A stretch of DNA of 64,000 bases from Notolepis coatsorum (Eukaryota > Chordata > Actinopteri > Aulopiformes > Paralepididae). The DNA lies in assembly GCA_963971535.1 (NCBI GenBank), contig OZ020591.1, forward strand, positions 16,850,823 to 16,914,822, in the 5' to 3' direction. The translations under genes were made by a program, and so were the position numbers. This document shows, piece after piece, positions 54,023 through 63,840 of the stretch; positions within the stretch are counted from its first letter, which is position 1, and every line of letters starts with the position of its first letter. The notes beneath the pieces are model-generated. The model had not been told where the DNA came from, searched no databases, and was given only the letters and a program-made list of their open reading frames with translations.

Positions 54023-54888
54023 ATCCTAGCAAAGTGATTGAATTTGTTGCAGTTGTTACATTGACGTCCCTTAGCTGGACATTCCTGAGCACGGCTGTGC
54101 TCTCTCCCGCATGCTCCACATTCCTCCTGCATGACGTCAGCCCTGTCAGCCCTGCTCGCTGTTTTGCGACCATAACGTGATTGGTCCGGTTTGAATGGTC
54201 TCTTGCTGCTAACTGCGTGGACAGACTGAGTAGCTCCACTCACAGTCGCACATCCCATTGTTTTTAGTTGTTGCTGGGAAATGTCATGTGATCTTGCGAT
54301 GTCAATCGTCTTCTCCAGCGTTAAATCTGGACCGTAGCAGAGCAGCTTCTCCCTCACTCTTGCTGAGTTAGTGGCAACCACGATTCTGTCTCGGACCATT
54401 TCGTCACTTTTGTCGTAATTACAGTCCTTCACTAGCAGCTTAAGCTCTGTTACAAACTGATCAAAGTTCTCACTGTCGCCTTGTATCCGTTCATGGAACG
54501 TATAACGTGCAAAAATGGGGTTAGCTTTGGGTATAACATAGGCTTCAAAACCTGCATAGTACGTATTCAGTACCTTCCTTTCGTCTACCGTCAGAGTCCA
54601 CGTATTGAAGACATCTCTGCCCTTCTCTCCTATCCACAGGAGTAGGTAGCTGCATTTCGCCTCTTCTGTTCTTGCAGACAAAGGTCCCGAAAACATTAAC
54701 TCCACATGCTGGCGAAACTTCCTCCATGCATCGGGTAGATTGGACGAGTCCCAGTCCATTCTCGGCATTGGAACGCCCGAACTGTCCATTCCAAACATTT
54801 CCAAAATAAGCTTAAAATTCTGACACCATGTAATGTTTCTATTCTGGCTGTCACTCTTAGTGTCTAGCAGAAAGAACTGAATGTCCAC
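53908..54888 (-). CDS. Gypsy gag with CCHC zinc knuckle
   Basis: The 326-codon frame encodes a capsid-like part (SNLPDAWRKFRQHVELMFSG, ENFDQFVTELKLLVKDCNYD) and a nucleocapsid part with CGACGREHSRAQEC and the knuckle CNNCNKFNHFARMC (C-X2-C-X4-H-X4-C). The likely start is within the first 35 codons (MDIQFF or MFGMDSS). Pol begins in the overlapping frame before the gag stop. No internal stop was seen, so gag appears intact and would form the particle of the element. Confidence 0.88.
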   Translation of the reverse strand: MDIQFFLLDTKSDSQNRNITWCQNFKLILEMFGMDSSGVPMPRMDWDSSNLPDAWRKFRQHVELMFSGPLSARTEEAKCSYLLLWIGEKGRDVFNTWTLTVDERKVLNTYYAGFEAYVIPKANPIFARYTFHERIQGDSENFDQFVTELKLLVKDCNYDKSDEMVRDRIVVATNSARVREKLLCYGPDLTLEKTIDIARSHDISQQQLKTMGCATVSGATQSVHAVSSKRPFKPDQSRYGRKTASRADRADVMQEECGACGREHSRAQECPAKGRQCNNCNKFNHFARMCRSAPQRRQIKPQAKRMLLYLTLVSSKVMMMNCTLTL

Positions 54889-55029
54889 ACAATGACATTA
54901 TAGCTCAAGGTTTGTTTACTTCCATTTGGGGGTTGCATACATGAACTGACAGGTACCGTATCTGACGTCATTATCAAGAGTCTGGGCTAAACCAACTTAT
55001 GGGTGAAACCATTACGTCAGGATACCACA
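54829..55029 (-). repeat. Gypsy 5' LTR
   Basis: On the minus strand, from tgtggtatcc at 55029 to attaca at 54829, followed directly by tggtgtcagaa, a primer-site-like sequence. 177 bp are identical to the 3' LTR. Confidence 0.8.
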
Positions 55030-55254
55030 AATCTTTGTCTGGAAAAACACAACAAAACGCAGAGTCGTAGCAAGGGTCTGCTGAGGAGTAGGCCTAGTCC
55101 GGCTGCGTGTATCTTTTACCAACAAACTTGCAGTTCCGCATTCGGGTTCTGCGATCTGATTGGCCACTGACGTACGCTCTTTCTACGCCCACACAGCGTG
55201 TTACGCTAGTTCTGCCTCTAACACTAGAGAATATGCTATACAGCGCCTCTATAA

Positions 55255-55597
55255 TAGACCACCGCCGCAACACTTCCTGGATTCTGAAATCGAGGAGGAG
55301 ACAGCGGGGGGAGCATATGAATGAATGTGGATGAGAGCCATGATGTAAGTGGTTGCAGATATGGCTGTGGGGGGCACTGGAGACATGATCCAATAGACTT
55401 TTATGCGCCTGAGTTTCCTGAACACGGCGCGACCCATTCCTAATCGATCAGAACTAAATCGGCTGAGATCAAGTTCCTTTCCAGCACCTACTCCCCATAC
55501 ACATGCACAGATTGTCAACGGAGTCTGGACGACGCGCGATGAAGCACGTATGAATGTGGACTGTTCCATCAGAGGGGGGAGCTTCGGTGGTAGTGTG
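55255..55597. repeat. Left arm of a large inverted repeat flanking a LINE
   Basis: The arm is an inverted match of 61064-61400 with about one difference per 15-20 bases (shared: aaatcgaggaggag, ttttatgcgcctgagtttcc, tcaacggagtctggacgacg, ggactgttccatcagagggg). The arms enclose the LINE at 55.6-61.0 kb. Confidence 0.8.
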
Positions 55598-55960
55598 AGT
55601 GGCTACAGACCGCTGCACTTAAATATAAACATTAGTCTACCTGGCAGTGGAGACTCAATGAGGTAATTGTAGATGTCGCCATAAGACGTGTCTGGCCATT
55701 TAATGTCTTGTCTTATCTTGGCCACAATATGGCGCCCTCGGTTCACAGACCCTCTTCATACACATCCCCACTCATTTGATCTGCTAGGCGGCAAGCACAC
55801 CTGCCCATTTGTTTGGTGTCTGAGAAACTGTGTTTCATTTGCTTTAATTGAGCTTAGGTTCTTAAAAGCTTGATGGTTTTACGTTTGTCTTGGTTATACT
55901 TTAAAAAAGCTTTTGAAGATATATATATACTTGAGGCATATACTTTAAAAAGTTATCCAG

Positions 55961-57267
55961 ATGCCTCCTAAGAAGAAAGAGATGGATCCGGAGAAGGAAG
56001 ACATATCGGCTGTCATGAATAGACTGGAAGAAGGGCGGCTAGGTGGTGTAGTGGTCTAAGGCACTCGCCACCAGTGTGGAGACGCTAGGATTCGCGTGTT
56101 CGAATCCAGCTCTCCACATTGTTTTTCAGTTTGGCTGGTCGTCCGCAGTAATACACATTGGCCGTATTACGGGGAGGGAAAAACTGAAGGGTGGGGATCG
56201 AACGTTGTGAACAAGCGACTCCTACAAGTCGGTTGGTGCGCCTGCGCAGTAGAATCAGGAAGTGTCGGGGGCAGCGTGAGCCTCCCACGCGTTACTCCTC
56301 GACACTGAGAGGTCGAGCTGCGCAGGTGAAAAGATGCGACTGCTGTTACCTCAAGTACCGGAGGGGACTTGTGCTATGTATGACTTAGTCCTCACTGCAG
56401 CCGGCTTGTGGGAGGCAAGAAACAGCGTTCGTGACAGGGGAGGGTTGAATTGGATGATACGAAATTGGGATGGGAGAAAAATATAGAAAATGGGAGAAAA
56501 AGTGGATCAAAAAAAAAATGAATAGACTGGAAGAGATGGAAATAAACATCAGTGCAAACATGGACGAAAAAATGTGTCAGATGCAGAACAAGATTGCAGA
56601 CCAAATTGACGCACTTCGTAAGTCAATAGATGGCAAGATTGACAAAAAAATGGACGCACTACGTGTGTCCATAGATGGCAAGATTGACGAAATGCGTGCG
56701 TCTTTGGAGGTGAAAATAACGGCGGAAATAACGCAGAAGATTAAGGACACAAAGAAGGATATGACGGGCTACGTTGACCAGAATGTGGGTGTTATGGTAC
56801 AGAGAATGACCGACATCGAGAGGAGTGTGAAGGAAAGAACCCCGCAACTCAGTCCATTTGACCCGGACGTCTCCTTGATAATTGTTGGATTACCCCAGGA
56901 GAGTGACGAGAGCAGCGAGGACCTGAAAACCAATATAGGGGCACTGCTGCGTGATGGCCTTGGATGTGAACCAGTTCCTGACGTAGTCGCGGTGGAGCGT
57001 CTCCGAGCCAGGGGAGCTAAACCGGGGCTCGTGAAATTGGAGTTGCGGTCTCTACGTGAGAAGATAGCAGTGCTTCGCTTGAAACGCAACCTTAAGGAAA
57101 ATGAAAAGTACCAGCGTGTTTACGTGTCGGCAGCGAAGTCACACACAGAACGGCTGGTCGACCTCAACTTCAGAACGCTTCTTAAAGGAATTCCAACGGG
57201 GAAGGATTACTTTCTGACGGGGAATGGACGCTTAATGAAACGGCCCCCACCTGAAGAGGACAGTTGA
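55961..57267 (+). pseudogene. LINE ORF1 (coiled-coil, RRM-like RNA-binding protein), interrupted by SINE
   Basis: ORF1 begins at 55961 with MPPKKKEMDPEKEDISAVMN and is cut after about 24 codons by the SINE at 56032-56517; the frame resumes after the 17-bp duplication and runs to a stop at 57267. The remaining part has a long charged coiled-coil region with repeated DGKIDKKMDALRVSIDGKI-like heptads. An RRM-like region follows (SLIIVGLPQESDESSEDLKT), then a C-terminal domain ending MKRPPPEEDS. This is the order of L1-type ORF1 proteins, which bind the element RNA as trimers. An ATG in the SINE tail at 56470 could still start an almost complete protein. ORF2 starts 27 bp later. Confidence 0.8.
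56032..56517 (+). mobile_element. tRNA-derived SINE inserted in LINE ORF1, 17-bp target duplication
   Basis: The head is gggcggctaggtggtgtagt then ggtctaaggc, with a B box gtgttcgaatcc. The tail is gggagaaaaagtggatcaaa with As. The 17-bp repeat atgaatagactggaaga lies at 56015-56031 and 56518-56534. Same family as 850-1320. The insertion is younger than the LINE. Confidence 0.93.
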
Positions 57268-57294
57268 GAAGGGCAAGCCCAGCCCCTGGTATCT

Positions 57295-60200
57295 GTGAGT
57301 AAAGAATTTCGACTAGTACACTGGAATGTTAATGGATGGACATCATCAAACCGTGAACTTAGAACTGTTCTGCTAAACTCGTTAAAGCCAGATTTTATTT
57401 CCTTGAATGAGACTCATCTTTCTACAGACTTGCTTGAGTTCAATGGCTTCACCTGGTTTGGTTATAATCGGGTTGCTCACAGAAGAGCGGTTAAAGCCTC
57501 TGGCGGCGTTGGTATCTGTGTAAAGAACACTATTTTTGATACATTCTCAGTTATTATTGTGGACAAAGCCTACGATGGAATTCTCGCTCTACGTTTTGAA
57601 CACCGGGAGACAAAGTATTCTTTCATTATCATTTCTTGTTATCTGTCTCCGGAAACCTCACATTGGGGACGTAATGCAGACTTTTTCTTTAACCATTTAC
57701 TGACGTTATTGTATACAGTTAATGCAGATGCTATTTATTTGTGTGGTGATTTAAATAGTCGCATTGCAGATCTGAAAGATTATGTGGAGGCAGATGACAT
57801 CCCGCCTAGATCCGCTTTAGATCTGACTGTAAATAAACACGGACAATCCTTCATTGAATTTTTAAAAGACTCAAAATGCTGTGTAGTAAATGGGAGATTA
57901 AACGCTGACAAAGATAATTTCACTTCCATTTCTATAAAGGGGAGAGCTGTTGTGGACTACATTGTAACTCCTCACGTTGACTTGAAATCATGCATTGAAT
58001 TTAGTGTTTATACACCATCTGAACTTGTTGGCTCTGAAGGTGCAAATCTTATTGATATCCATAGTAGATTACCTGATCATTCAGTACTATGCTTACACTT
58101 TCGGGCCGGTGACTCAGTTAATATTCAGAGCATGGTTGAACCCCTGCAGCAAATCAAACCATGTAATAGACACCTGCCAGCTAATTTTCTTTCCTCTGAG
58201 ATTTGCCAGGGGGCTTTACTAGATGTCATGGAGCTCTTGAATAACGGTCCGAAAAACCAGGAGAATATTGATCTCTGTTACAATAACTTATGTAGTTTTC
58301 TGCATAAAGAAATTGGTCGACACTGTGCTACAAAGAAAGGCGGGTCGCCCAAAAAGTATTTTAAGACCAAACAACCTTATTGGAATAATGAATTAAATGG
58401 GCTATGGCTTAATTCAAGGGCAGCCGAAAAATCTTTTCTAAAATGCAAGGAACAGAGTGTGAGAAGAGACTTACTGAATGAATTTAAAGCTTGTCAAACT
58501 AAATTTGATAAGAAACTCAGATTTTTCAAACGACGTTTCAAGAGAGGACAAGCTCTCCATATAGAACAACTACAAGTCAGTAATCCCCAGCAATTCTGGA
58601 AAGAAATAAATAAACTAGGCCCCAAAAAAACCCAGACAGTCCCAATGGAGATTGTATTGGATAACGGTGAATCATGTTTTGAAACTGAGCAGATTCTGAA
58701 AAAGTGGGAAACCGACTATAGTAGTCTGTATGCTTGTAGTAGTCACCCTTTATTTGATGATGGTTTCCTGACAGAAATATGTAAGTTAAAATGTGAGGCC
58801 GAACTTGGGATGAGCAATAGCCCTACAGGTTGTGAATTATTAAATAGTGACATTACGTTAGACGAGGTACAGAGTGTAGTGGACAGAGCGAAACTGAAGA
58901 AAGCTATGGGTATTGAGGAGTTGTCGAACGAGGTCCTTAAAACTCCCTATCTGCTGAATGTATTACACTGTTTATATCAAACTTGTTTTAACACAGGCAC
59001 CATCCCCTCGATATGGAACAAGTCCATTATTAAGCCCATCCCCAAATCTGCAAAAGCTGACCCTAGAGTCCCACTAAATTACAGAGGTATTAGTTTGATC
59101 AGTACAGTTTATAAATTATACTCAAGTGTTCTTAATAATAGATTAAATAAATACTTAGAATATAATGAAATGTTGGTGGATGAGCAGAATGGGTTTAGGG
59201 CTAAGAGAGCTTGTATTGATCATGTTTTTGTTTTATCATCGGTGGTGAGAGCCAGATTGGACGAGGGCAAGAATACATTTGTTTGTTTTGTTGACTTTAA
59301 AAAAGCCTTTGACTGGATTAATAGAGAGCTTTTGGACTATAAATTAATCTGTTCTGGTATTGATGGACTATTTTATAAGGCTATCAAAAGCCTGTATAAG
59401 GCCCCATCTGCCTGTCTGCAGCTGAATGATGTTAGGACCGGCTGGTTCCCCACACCATTCGGTGTAAAACAGGGAGATGTGCTTTCTCCTACTTTATTCG
59501 CCCTTTATGTTAATGACCTGGCGCAAGAAATCAAGCAAGCCAATCTTGGTATTCCAATAGATAATATAATCCTAAGTATTTTATTGTACGCTGATGATAT
59601 TGTTTTGTTTGCAGAAAATGAAGCAAATTTACAAAACATGTTGAATATTATGAGTTCTTGGTGCATGAAATGGAGACTTGCGATTAACAGTGAAAAAACA
59701 CAGATTATGCACTTTAGGAAAAAACACGAACAGCAGAGTAGTCATAAGTTTCAATTTGGACCAACGCCTCTGATTTACACACATTCTTATAAATATCTTG
59801 GTTTTACCTTTAATGAGTACATGTGCTTCATAGAAGGAAGGAAAATAATGTCTGAGTCAGCAGGAAGGGCGCTAGGGGGCGTGTTGAGTAAAATGAAAGT
59901 GTGCACTGACCTTGGGTTTTCAACATATACACAATTATTTGATTCAATGGTGGGTTCTGTTTTGTTTTATGCTGCTGGAGTATGGGGTTTTGATGATGCT
60001 CCTGAATGTAATGCGATCCAGAACCGGGCCATAAGATACTTTTTAGGAGTCCATAAATACACACCAAAAGGGGCTATAGAAGGGGACATGGGGTGGGATT
60101 CTTGCTTGGTCAAGCAAAAGGGTGAAATGGTGAGGTTATGGAACCGCCTGGTCCAGCTGCCAAATGGCAGGGTGACTAAAAAGATTTTTAATTGGGACAG

Positions 60201-60759
60201 AGCACACGGTCATCCCTGGTCAAGAGAGATGTCTATGATTTTTTCTTCTACTGACTTGAGTATGATTTTTATGAACAATTTGCAGTGTAAGGTTCACATA
60301 ATTAAAACAAAATTATCAACAATCCATCAGGATAAGTGGAAGGTGGAGATTTTGAAAAAACCTAAACTTAGAAAATATATTGCAATTAAAAATGAGTATT
60401 TTACTGAACCTTATGTAATGTTAAACTTAAAGAGAAGACGGAGGTCTCTGTGTGCCCAGTTGAGGTCTGGCACCCTGCCATTGGCTGTGGAAGTGGGTAG
60501 ATTCCAGGGTAAACCTGAGGAGGAGCGGCTGTGTGATCTGGGAGTGGTGGAGGATGAATATCATTTTGTTTTTTATTGCCCTTTGTACACCACTTTGAGG
60601 AGGGCTTTATTTGAAAAAATTCAAATTGCAAACCCAGATTTGTTTTGGCAGTCTGAGAGCTGTATGTTGAGTTGTTTTTTTGTGGAGGACATCTTCGGTT
60701 TTGCAGGATTTTTGGAGAAGGCATGGCACCTGAGACAAAACACACTGTATCCTATATAA
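57295..60759 (+). CDS. LINE ORF2: AP endonuclease and reverse transcriptase
   Basis: The 1154-codon frame is uninterrupted. The AP-type endonuclease covers about residues 1-265: LVHWNVNGW (N), SLNETHLS (catalytic E), YLCGDLNSR (D, N), and LPDHSVLCL (D-H near 262). The reverse transcriptase covers about residues 500-810: KPIPKSAKADPRVPLNYRGI, EQNGFRAKRACIDHV, CFVDFKKAFDWINR, GVKQGDVLSPTLFALYVNDL and the catalytic ILLYADDIVLF. The C-terminus has a CDLGVVEDEYHFVFYCPLY cysteine-histidine motif near 1080-1100. All catalytic residues that I can check are present, so the enzyme may still be functional, although ORF1 is interrupted. The first codon is GTG at 57295 or a later ATG; upstream stop spacing suggests reinitiation after ORF1. 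Confidence 0.92.
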   Translation: MSKEFRLVHWNVNGWTSSNRELRTVLLNSLKPDFISLNETHLSTDLLEFNGFTWFGYNRVAHRRAVKASGGVGICVKNTIFDTFSVIIVDKAYDGILALRFEHRETKYSFIIISCYLSPETSHWGRNADFFFNHLLTLLYTVNADAIYLCGDLNSRIADLKDYVEADDIPPRSALDLTVNKHGQSFIEFLKDSKCCVVNGRLNADKDNFTSISIKGRAVVDYIVTPHVDLKSCIEFSVYTPSELVGSEGANLIDIHSRLPDHSVLCLHFRAGDSVNIQSMVEPLQQIKPCNRHLPANFLSSEICQGALLDVMELLNNGPKNQENIDLCYNNLCSFLHKEIGRHCATKKGGSPKKYFKTKQPYWNNELNGLWLNSRAAEKSFLKCKEQSVRRDLLNEFKACQTKFDKKLRFFKRRFKRGQALHIEQLQVSNPQQFWKEINKLGPKKTQTVPMEIVLDNGESCFETEQILKKWETDYSSLYACSSHPLFDDGFLTEICKLKCEAELGMSNSPTGCELLNSDITLDEVQSVVDRAKLKKAMGIEELSNEVLKTPYLLNVLHCLYQTCFNTGTIPSIWNKSIIKPIPKSAKADPRVPLNYRGISLISTVYKLYSSVLNNRLNKYLEYNEMLVDEQNGFRAKRACIDHVFVLSSVVRARLDEGKNTFVCFVDFKKAFDWINRELLDYKLICSGIDGLFYKAIKSLYKAPSACLQLNDVRTGWFPTPFGVKQGDVLSPTLFALYVNDLAQEIKQANLGIPIDNIILSILLYADDIVLFAENEANLQNMLNIMSSWCMKWRLAINSEKTQIMHFRKKHEQQSSHKFQFGPTPLIYTHSYKYLGFTFNEYMCFIEGRKIMSESAGRALGGVLSKMKVCTDLGFSTYTQLFDSMVGSVLFYAAGVWGFDDAPECNAIQNRAIRYFLGVHKYTPKGAIEGDMGWDSCLVKQKGEMVRLWNRLVQLPNGRVTKKIFNWDRAHGHPWSREMSMIFSSTDLSMIFMNNLQCKVHIIKTKLSTIHQDKWKVEILKKPKLRKYIAIKNEYFTEPYVMLNLKRRRRSLCAQLRSGTLPLAVEVGRFQGKPEEERLCDLGVVEDEYHFVFYCPLYTTLRRALFEKIQIANPDLFWQSESCMLSCFFVEDIFGFAGFLEKAWHLRQNTLYPI

Positions 60760-61063
60760 TTGTATTTGAATTCACCTTGTTTTTCTGTTTTTCTGTTTAT
60801 TTACATTGAGTACAGCTTGTGTTATATTACGTTTTATTGTATTTTCTTGTATTTTTCTTTTTTTATGGCCATCTTGGTCTATGTAATTTGTTAAGTAATT
60901 GGTAAAGTATATTATTATATACTTATTGTTATGTGTCTTGTAAGCCCATATGGGCTGGGCATACATCTGTATGTAAGACACGAAAATAAAAAATATCAAA
61001 TCAAAAAAATCAAATCAAATCAATAGTGGGATAATTTTTTCATTATCCTGTTCGGCTGAAAGG

Positions 61064-61400
61064 ACACTGGCCACCGAAGCTCCCCCCTCTGATGGAACAG
61101 TCCACATTCATTCGTGCGTCATCTCGCGTTGTCCAGACTCCGTTGACAATCTGCGCATGTGTATGGGGAGTAGGTGCTGGAAAAGGGACTTGATCTCTGC
61201 CGATTTAGTTCTGATCGATTAGGAATGGGTCGTGCCGTGTTCAGGAAACTCAGGCGCATAAAAGTCTATTGGATCATGTCTCTAGCCCCCCCCACAGTCG
61301 TATCTGCAACCACTTACATCACGGCTCTCATCCACATTCATTAATTTGCTCCCCCCGCTATCTCCTCCTCGATTTCAATGTAACGCGGAAGTGCAGTGGT
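61064..61400. repeat. Right arm of the inverted repeat flanking the LINE
   Basis: Inverted match to 55255-55597, beginning ccaccgaagctcccccctct and ending ctcctcctcgatttca and beyond. Confidence 0.8.
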
Positions 61401-62045
61401 CTAAAGACGGCCCTGCACAGTAGCGCAGCGACCGGAACAGGAAGCTGAGACGCTATTTGTAAATACACCTGCAGTCGTCCGAGACTTGTTTGTATATTGT
61501 TATCTTCCTTTATTAAACTGGATGGAACAAATGGAATATCGTTCTTATTTATATACAAACATCTGGATGTAGTCCAATGGATATGATCAGTGGATTAGAG
61601 GAGGACGACGAGGTGCGCAAACAGACCACGGAGAAAGTCGGATAGTCGACGGAGCCGTCGGCAAACACGGCACCTTGTCGACTTAAAGGACCAGGACACT
61701 GTTAACGTCGACAATTTTTACTTTCATGTAAAGGATAATTTCATTGGATTATAGTGGACATTTATTATTAGCTCTACAATGGAAGATGCCAAAAGGGATT
61801 TTTTTGGAGCTACAGCTGTAGTCTGAAGTAATTTTTTATACATTGGAAGCAAGCTATTATAATTATTCATCCAAATAACTGACAATGGTGCTTATATGCA
61901 GAGTGCCCTATTGAGTATAAATATGTTGTTTACTGTGAAAAAAAAAAGAATGCATACACTGTATTGCTGCAACAATTACCAATGTGTTTTACACAAATGG
62001 CTCAATAAAGGAATCTGAATCTGAATCTGAGGGTTGTGACTATGG
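61401..62045. other. Non-coding; possible short transposon remnants
   Basis: A caataaaggaatctgaatct tail with gaatctgaatctgaa at 61985-62028 looks like the 3' end of a small retroposon. A gtcgac-rich stretch lies near 61640-61710. No gene. Confidence 0.4.
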
Positions 62046-62130
62046 GCAATTCCAGCGTTATGGATGTTACATTCAGAGAGAACATTGGAAACTTAACTTA
62101 ACATTGACAAGGCATCGATTTCAATTGGAA

Positions 62131-62590
62131 TTATAATTTACACATTTTAGTTACACTTATTGAGATAAAGATGAGCCTGCAGTAAGAAATGTTTTGACCT
62201 TTTGGATTTTGAGATAGGTGACAAAATACACAGCGTTATGGATGTTACGGAAATTGACAAGCTTTTCGGACTCACTGAACACATGATGAAAACTCTGTGA
62301 ATATCTTTTTCAAAGAATAACATGTTTACTATCACTTTGTAGGGAAGGCTTTGAGGTACCCAAAAAGCACATTCAGGAAAACCTGGCATTTCCTCTCAAG
62401 GAATGAATCACAAAAAAGTGTTATTATTTGAAAAAGATATTCAGAGTTTTCATCATGTGTTCAGTGAGTCCGAAAAGCTTGTCAATTTCCGTAACATCCA
62501 TAACGCTGTGTATTTTGTCACCTATCTCAAAATCCAAAAGGTCAAAACATTTCTTATTGCAGTGTAACTAAAATGTGTAAATTATACTTC
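62131..62590. repeat. Foldback inverted repeat with recurring gttatggatgttac motif
   Basis: 62131-62315 is an inverted copy of 62428-62585 (shared: ccttttggattttgagatag, gttatggatgttacggaaat, cactgaacacatgatgaaaa), with a loop of about 110 bp. The motif gttatggatgttac also recurs outside the arms, in one or the other orientation, near 62057, 62650, 62675 and 62800, so the unit may extend from about 62050 to 62820. Confidence 0.75.
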
Positions 62591-62829
62591 AAACAAAGGG
62601 GTCATAATCGGACTTAACAACACACATTCGCAATGTAACATCCGTCACTTAGTTGCAATGTAACATCCATAACGGTAACATCCATAACACTTGTAAATAA
62701 TACAAAAAATAAGACCAGAATGACTAATTGTTGCTGTTAGGAAGTTTGGTTGACATTGCATTCCAGATGCATGTTTTATGACAACTTTTCCTGGAAAACG
62801 TTATGGATGTTACATTTGCTGTCCCATAA

Positions 62830-63840
62830 AGGGGCATTATAACAGCATGCTTCACCTGCCAATGGAAAGACACAAAGTACATAATTGATTCGCATATTGA
62901 TACAACAGCCCTTCATGACCAAAGGTGAGGTTAGAAAAATATCTGTTGATTTTCTTTTGCCATTCTGGCCATTCAGAAAGTCATACAATTAGGTTAATCG
63001 ATTTTTTTTACATCATTGTGTCTCCTCCTGTAGTGTGAAAAAACATGCATTCCCATAAATATTACGATCAAATCTATTTTGTACTTCAAAATATAGACCT
63101 TGATGATACATTTGAAATTGGTTTGGTTATGATCATGTTATTTAAATTTTTTCATGGTGAGGTTGACATTTGCATGGAATTGCCCCTATGTAGCTGAGCA
63201 TGCAGCGGTGGTGGCGGCCATGTTAAGTGTACATGCCACTATACATGTCGCAGCGCCCCCCTGGGCGCCGGGCGCAAATGCTAAAATGGAGAAGCTAAAG
63301 CATCCCTCCATAGCACTGGCCGGAACAGGGCTGTACACTGCGACGATCTCGTCGCAAATTGCCCCTTAATTTGGCCGTTGCGAGTTGGAAATATTATTTG
63401 GGAGCAACGTTGCGAGTTGTGATTTCAACCCTTCATTCGCATTTCACTCCTAAATTAATCCATACAAATTATAAATTTTTTAAAAAACATTAGCCTACAA
63501 CCAAGGCTGTACAGTGCGACACAATGTTGTGGTGCTATGAAAGAATCTGTCGGCAATGAATGAACTTACTGCGATCACCGATAGCCTGAGTGAAAAAAAA
63601 GATTTGCGTGTGGAGTGAATCTGGGTCACGCTATATACTTGGTACTTGTAGTCTATCGTGCGATTAAAGACCATGTCCCTATCTGCGTAGTCTATACATC
63701 CAACACCAAATCCCATAATTCCTAGCAAAACGAAACTGAATGTGGCCTCTCTTCCTTTCAATATGGGCTATTGCATTGCCAAAGAAGCACCTCCTTTCAA
63801 TACATTTAAGACGCAAATTTTGCTCTGCAAGAACAACAGA
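62830..63840. other. Sparse non-coding sequence with transposon-end-like motifs
   Basis: cagggctgtacactgcgac at 63326 and caaggctgtacagtgcgac at 63504 resemble ends of a fish hAT-type family, in the same orientation. No complete element or gene is visible. Confidence 0.35.

Larger units (their letters stand above)
49497..55029 (-). mobile_element. Gypsy (mag-like) LTR retrotransposon, young, interrupted by a hAT element
   Basis: On the minus strand the element runs 5' LTR (55029-54829), gag, pol, polypurine tract (49686-49674) and 3' LTR (49673-49497). The two LTRs are identical by eye over 177 bp, so insertion is recent. The 5' LTR extends 24 bp further, to tgtaatg at 54829 next to a tggtgtcagaa primer-site-like sequence, so the 3' LTR lacks its last 24 bp and no target duplication was found. 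The pol gene is split by a hAT element at 51322-52341. The integrase sequence suggests the mag-like branch. Confidence 0.88.
55598..61023 (+). mobile_element. Near-full-length two-ORF LINE, ORF1 broken by a SINE
   Basis: It has an L1-like layout: 5' region, ORF1 (from 55961), ORF2 (57295-60759), a 3' untranslated region and an aaataaaaaatatcaaatca-type tail repeated to 61023. The 5' start is uncertain, somewhere between 55598 and 55935. The tail type resembles that of the relic at 22775. The clade is uncertain: the endonuclease and YADD polymerase are clear, and a C-terminal CDL...EDEYHF..C motif suggests a non-L2 group. Confidence 0.75.
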
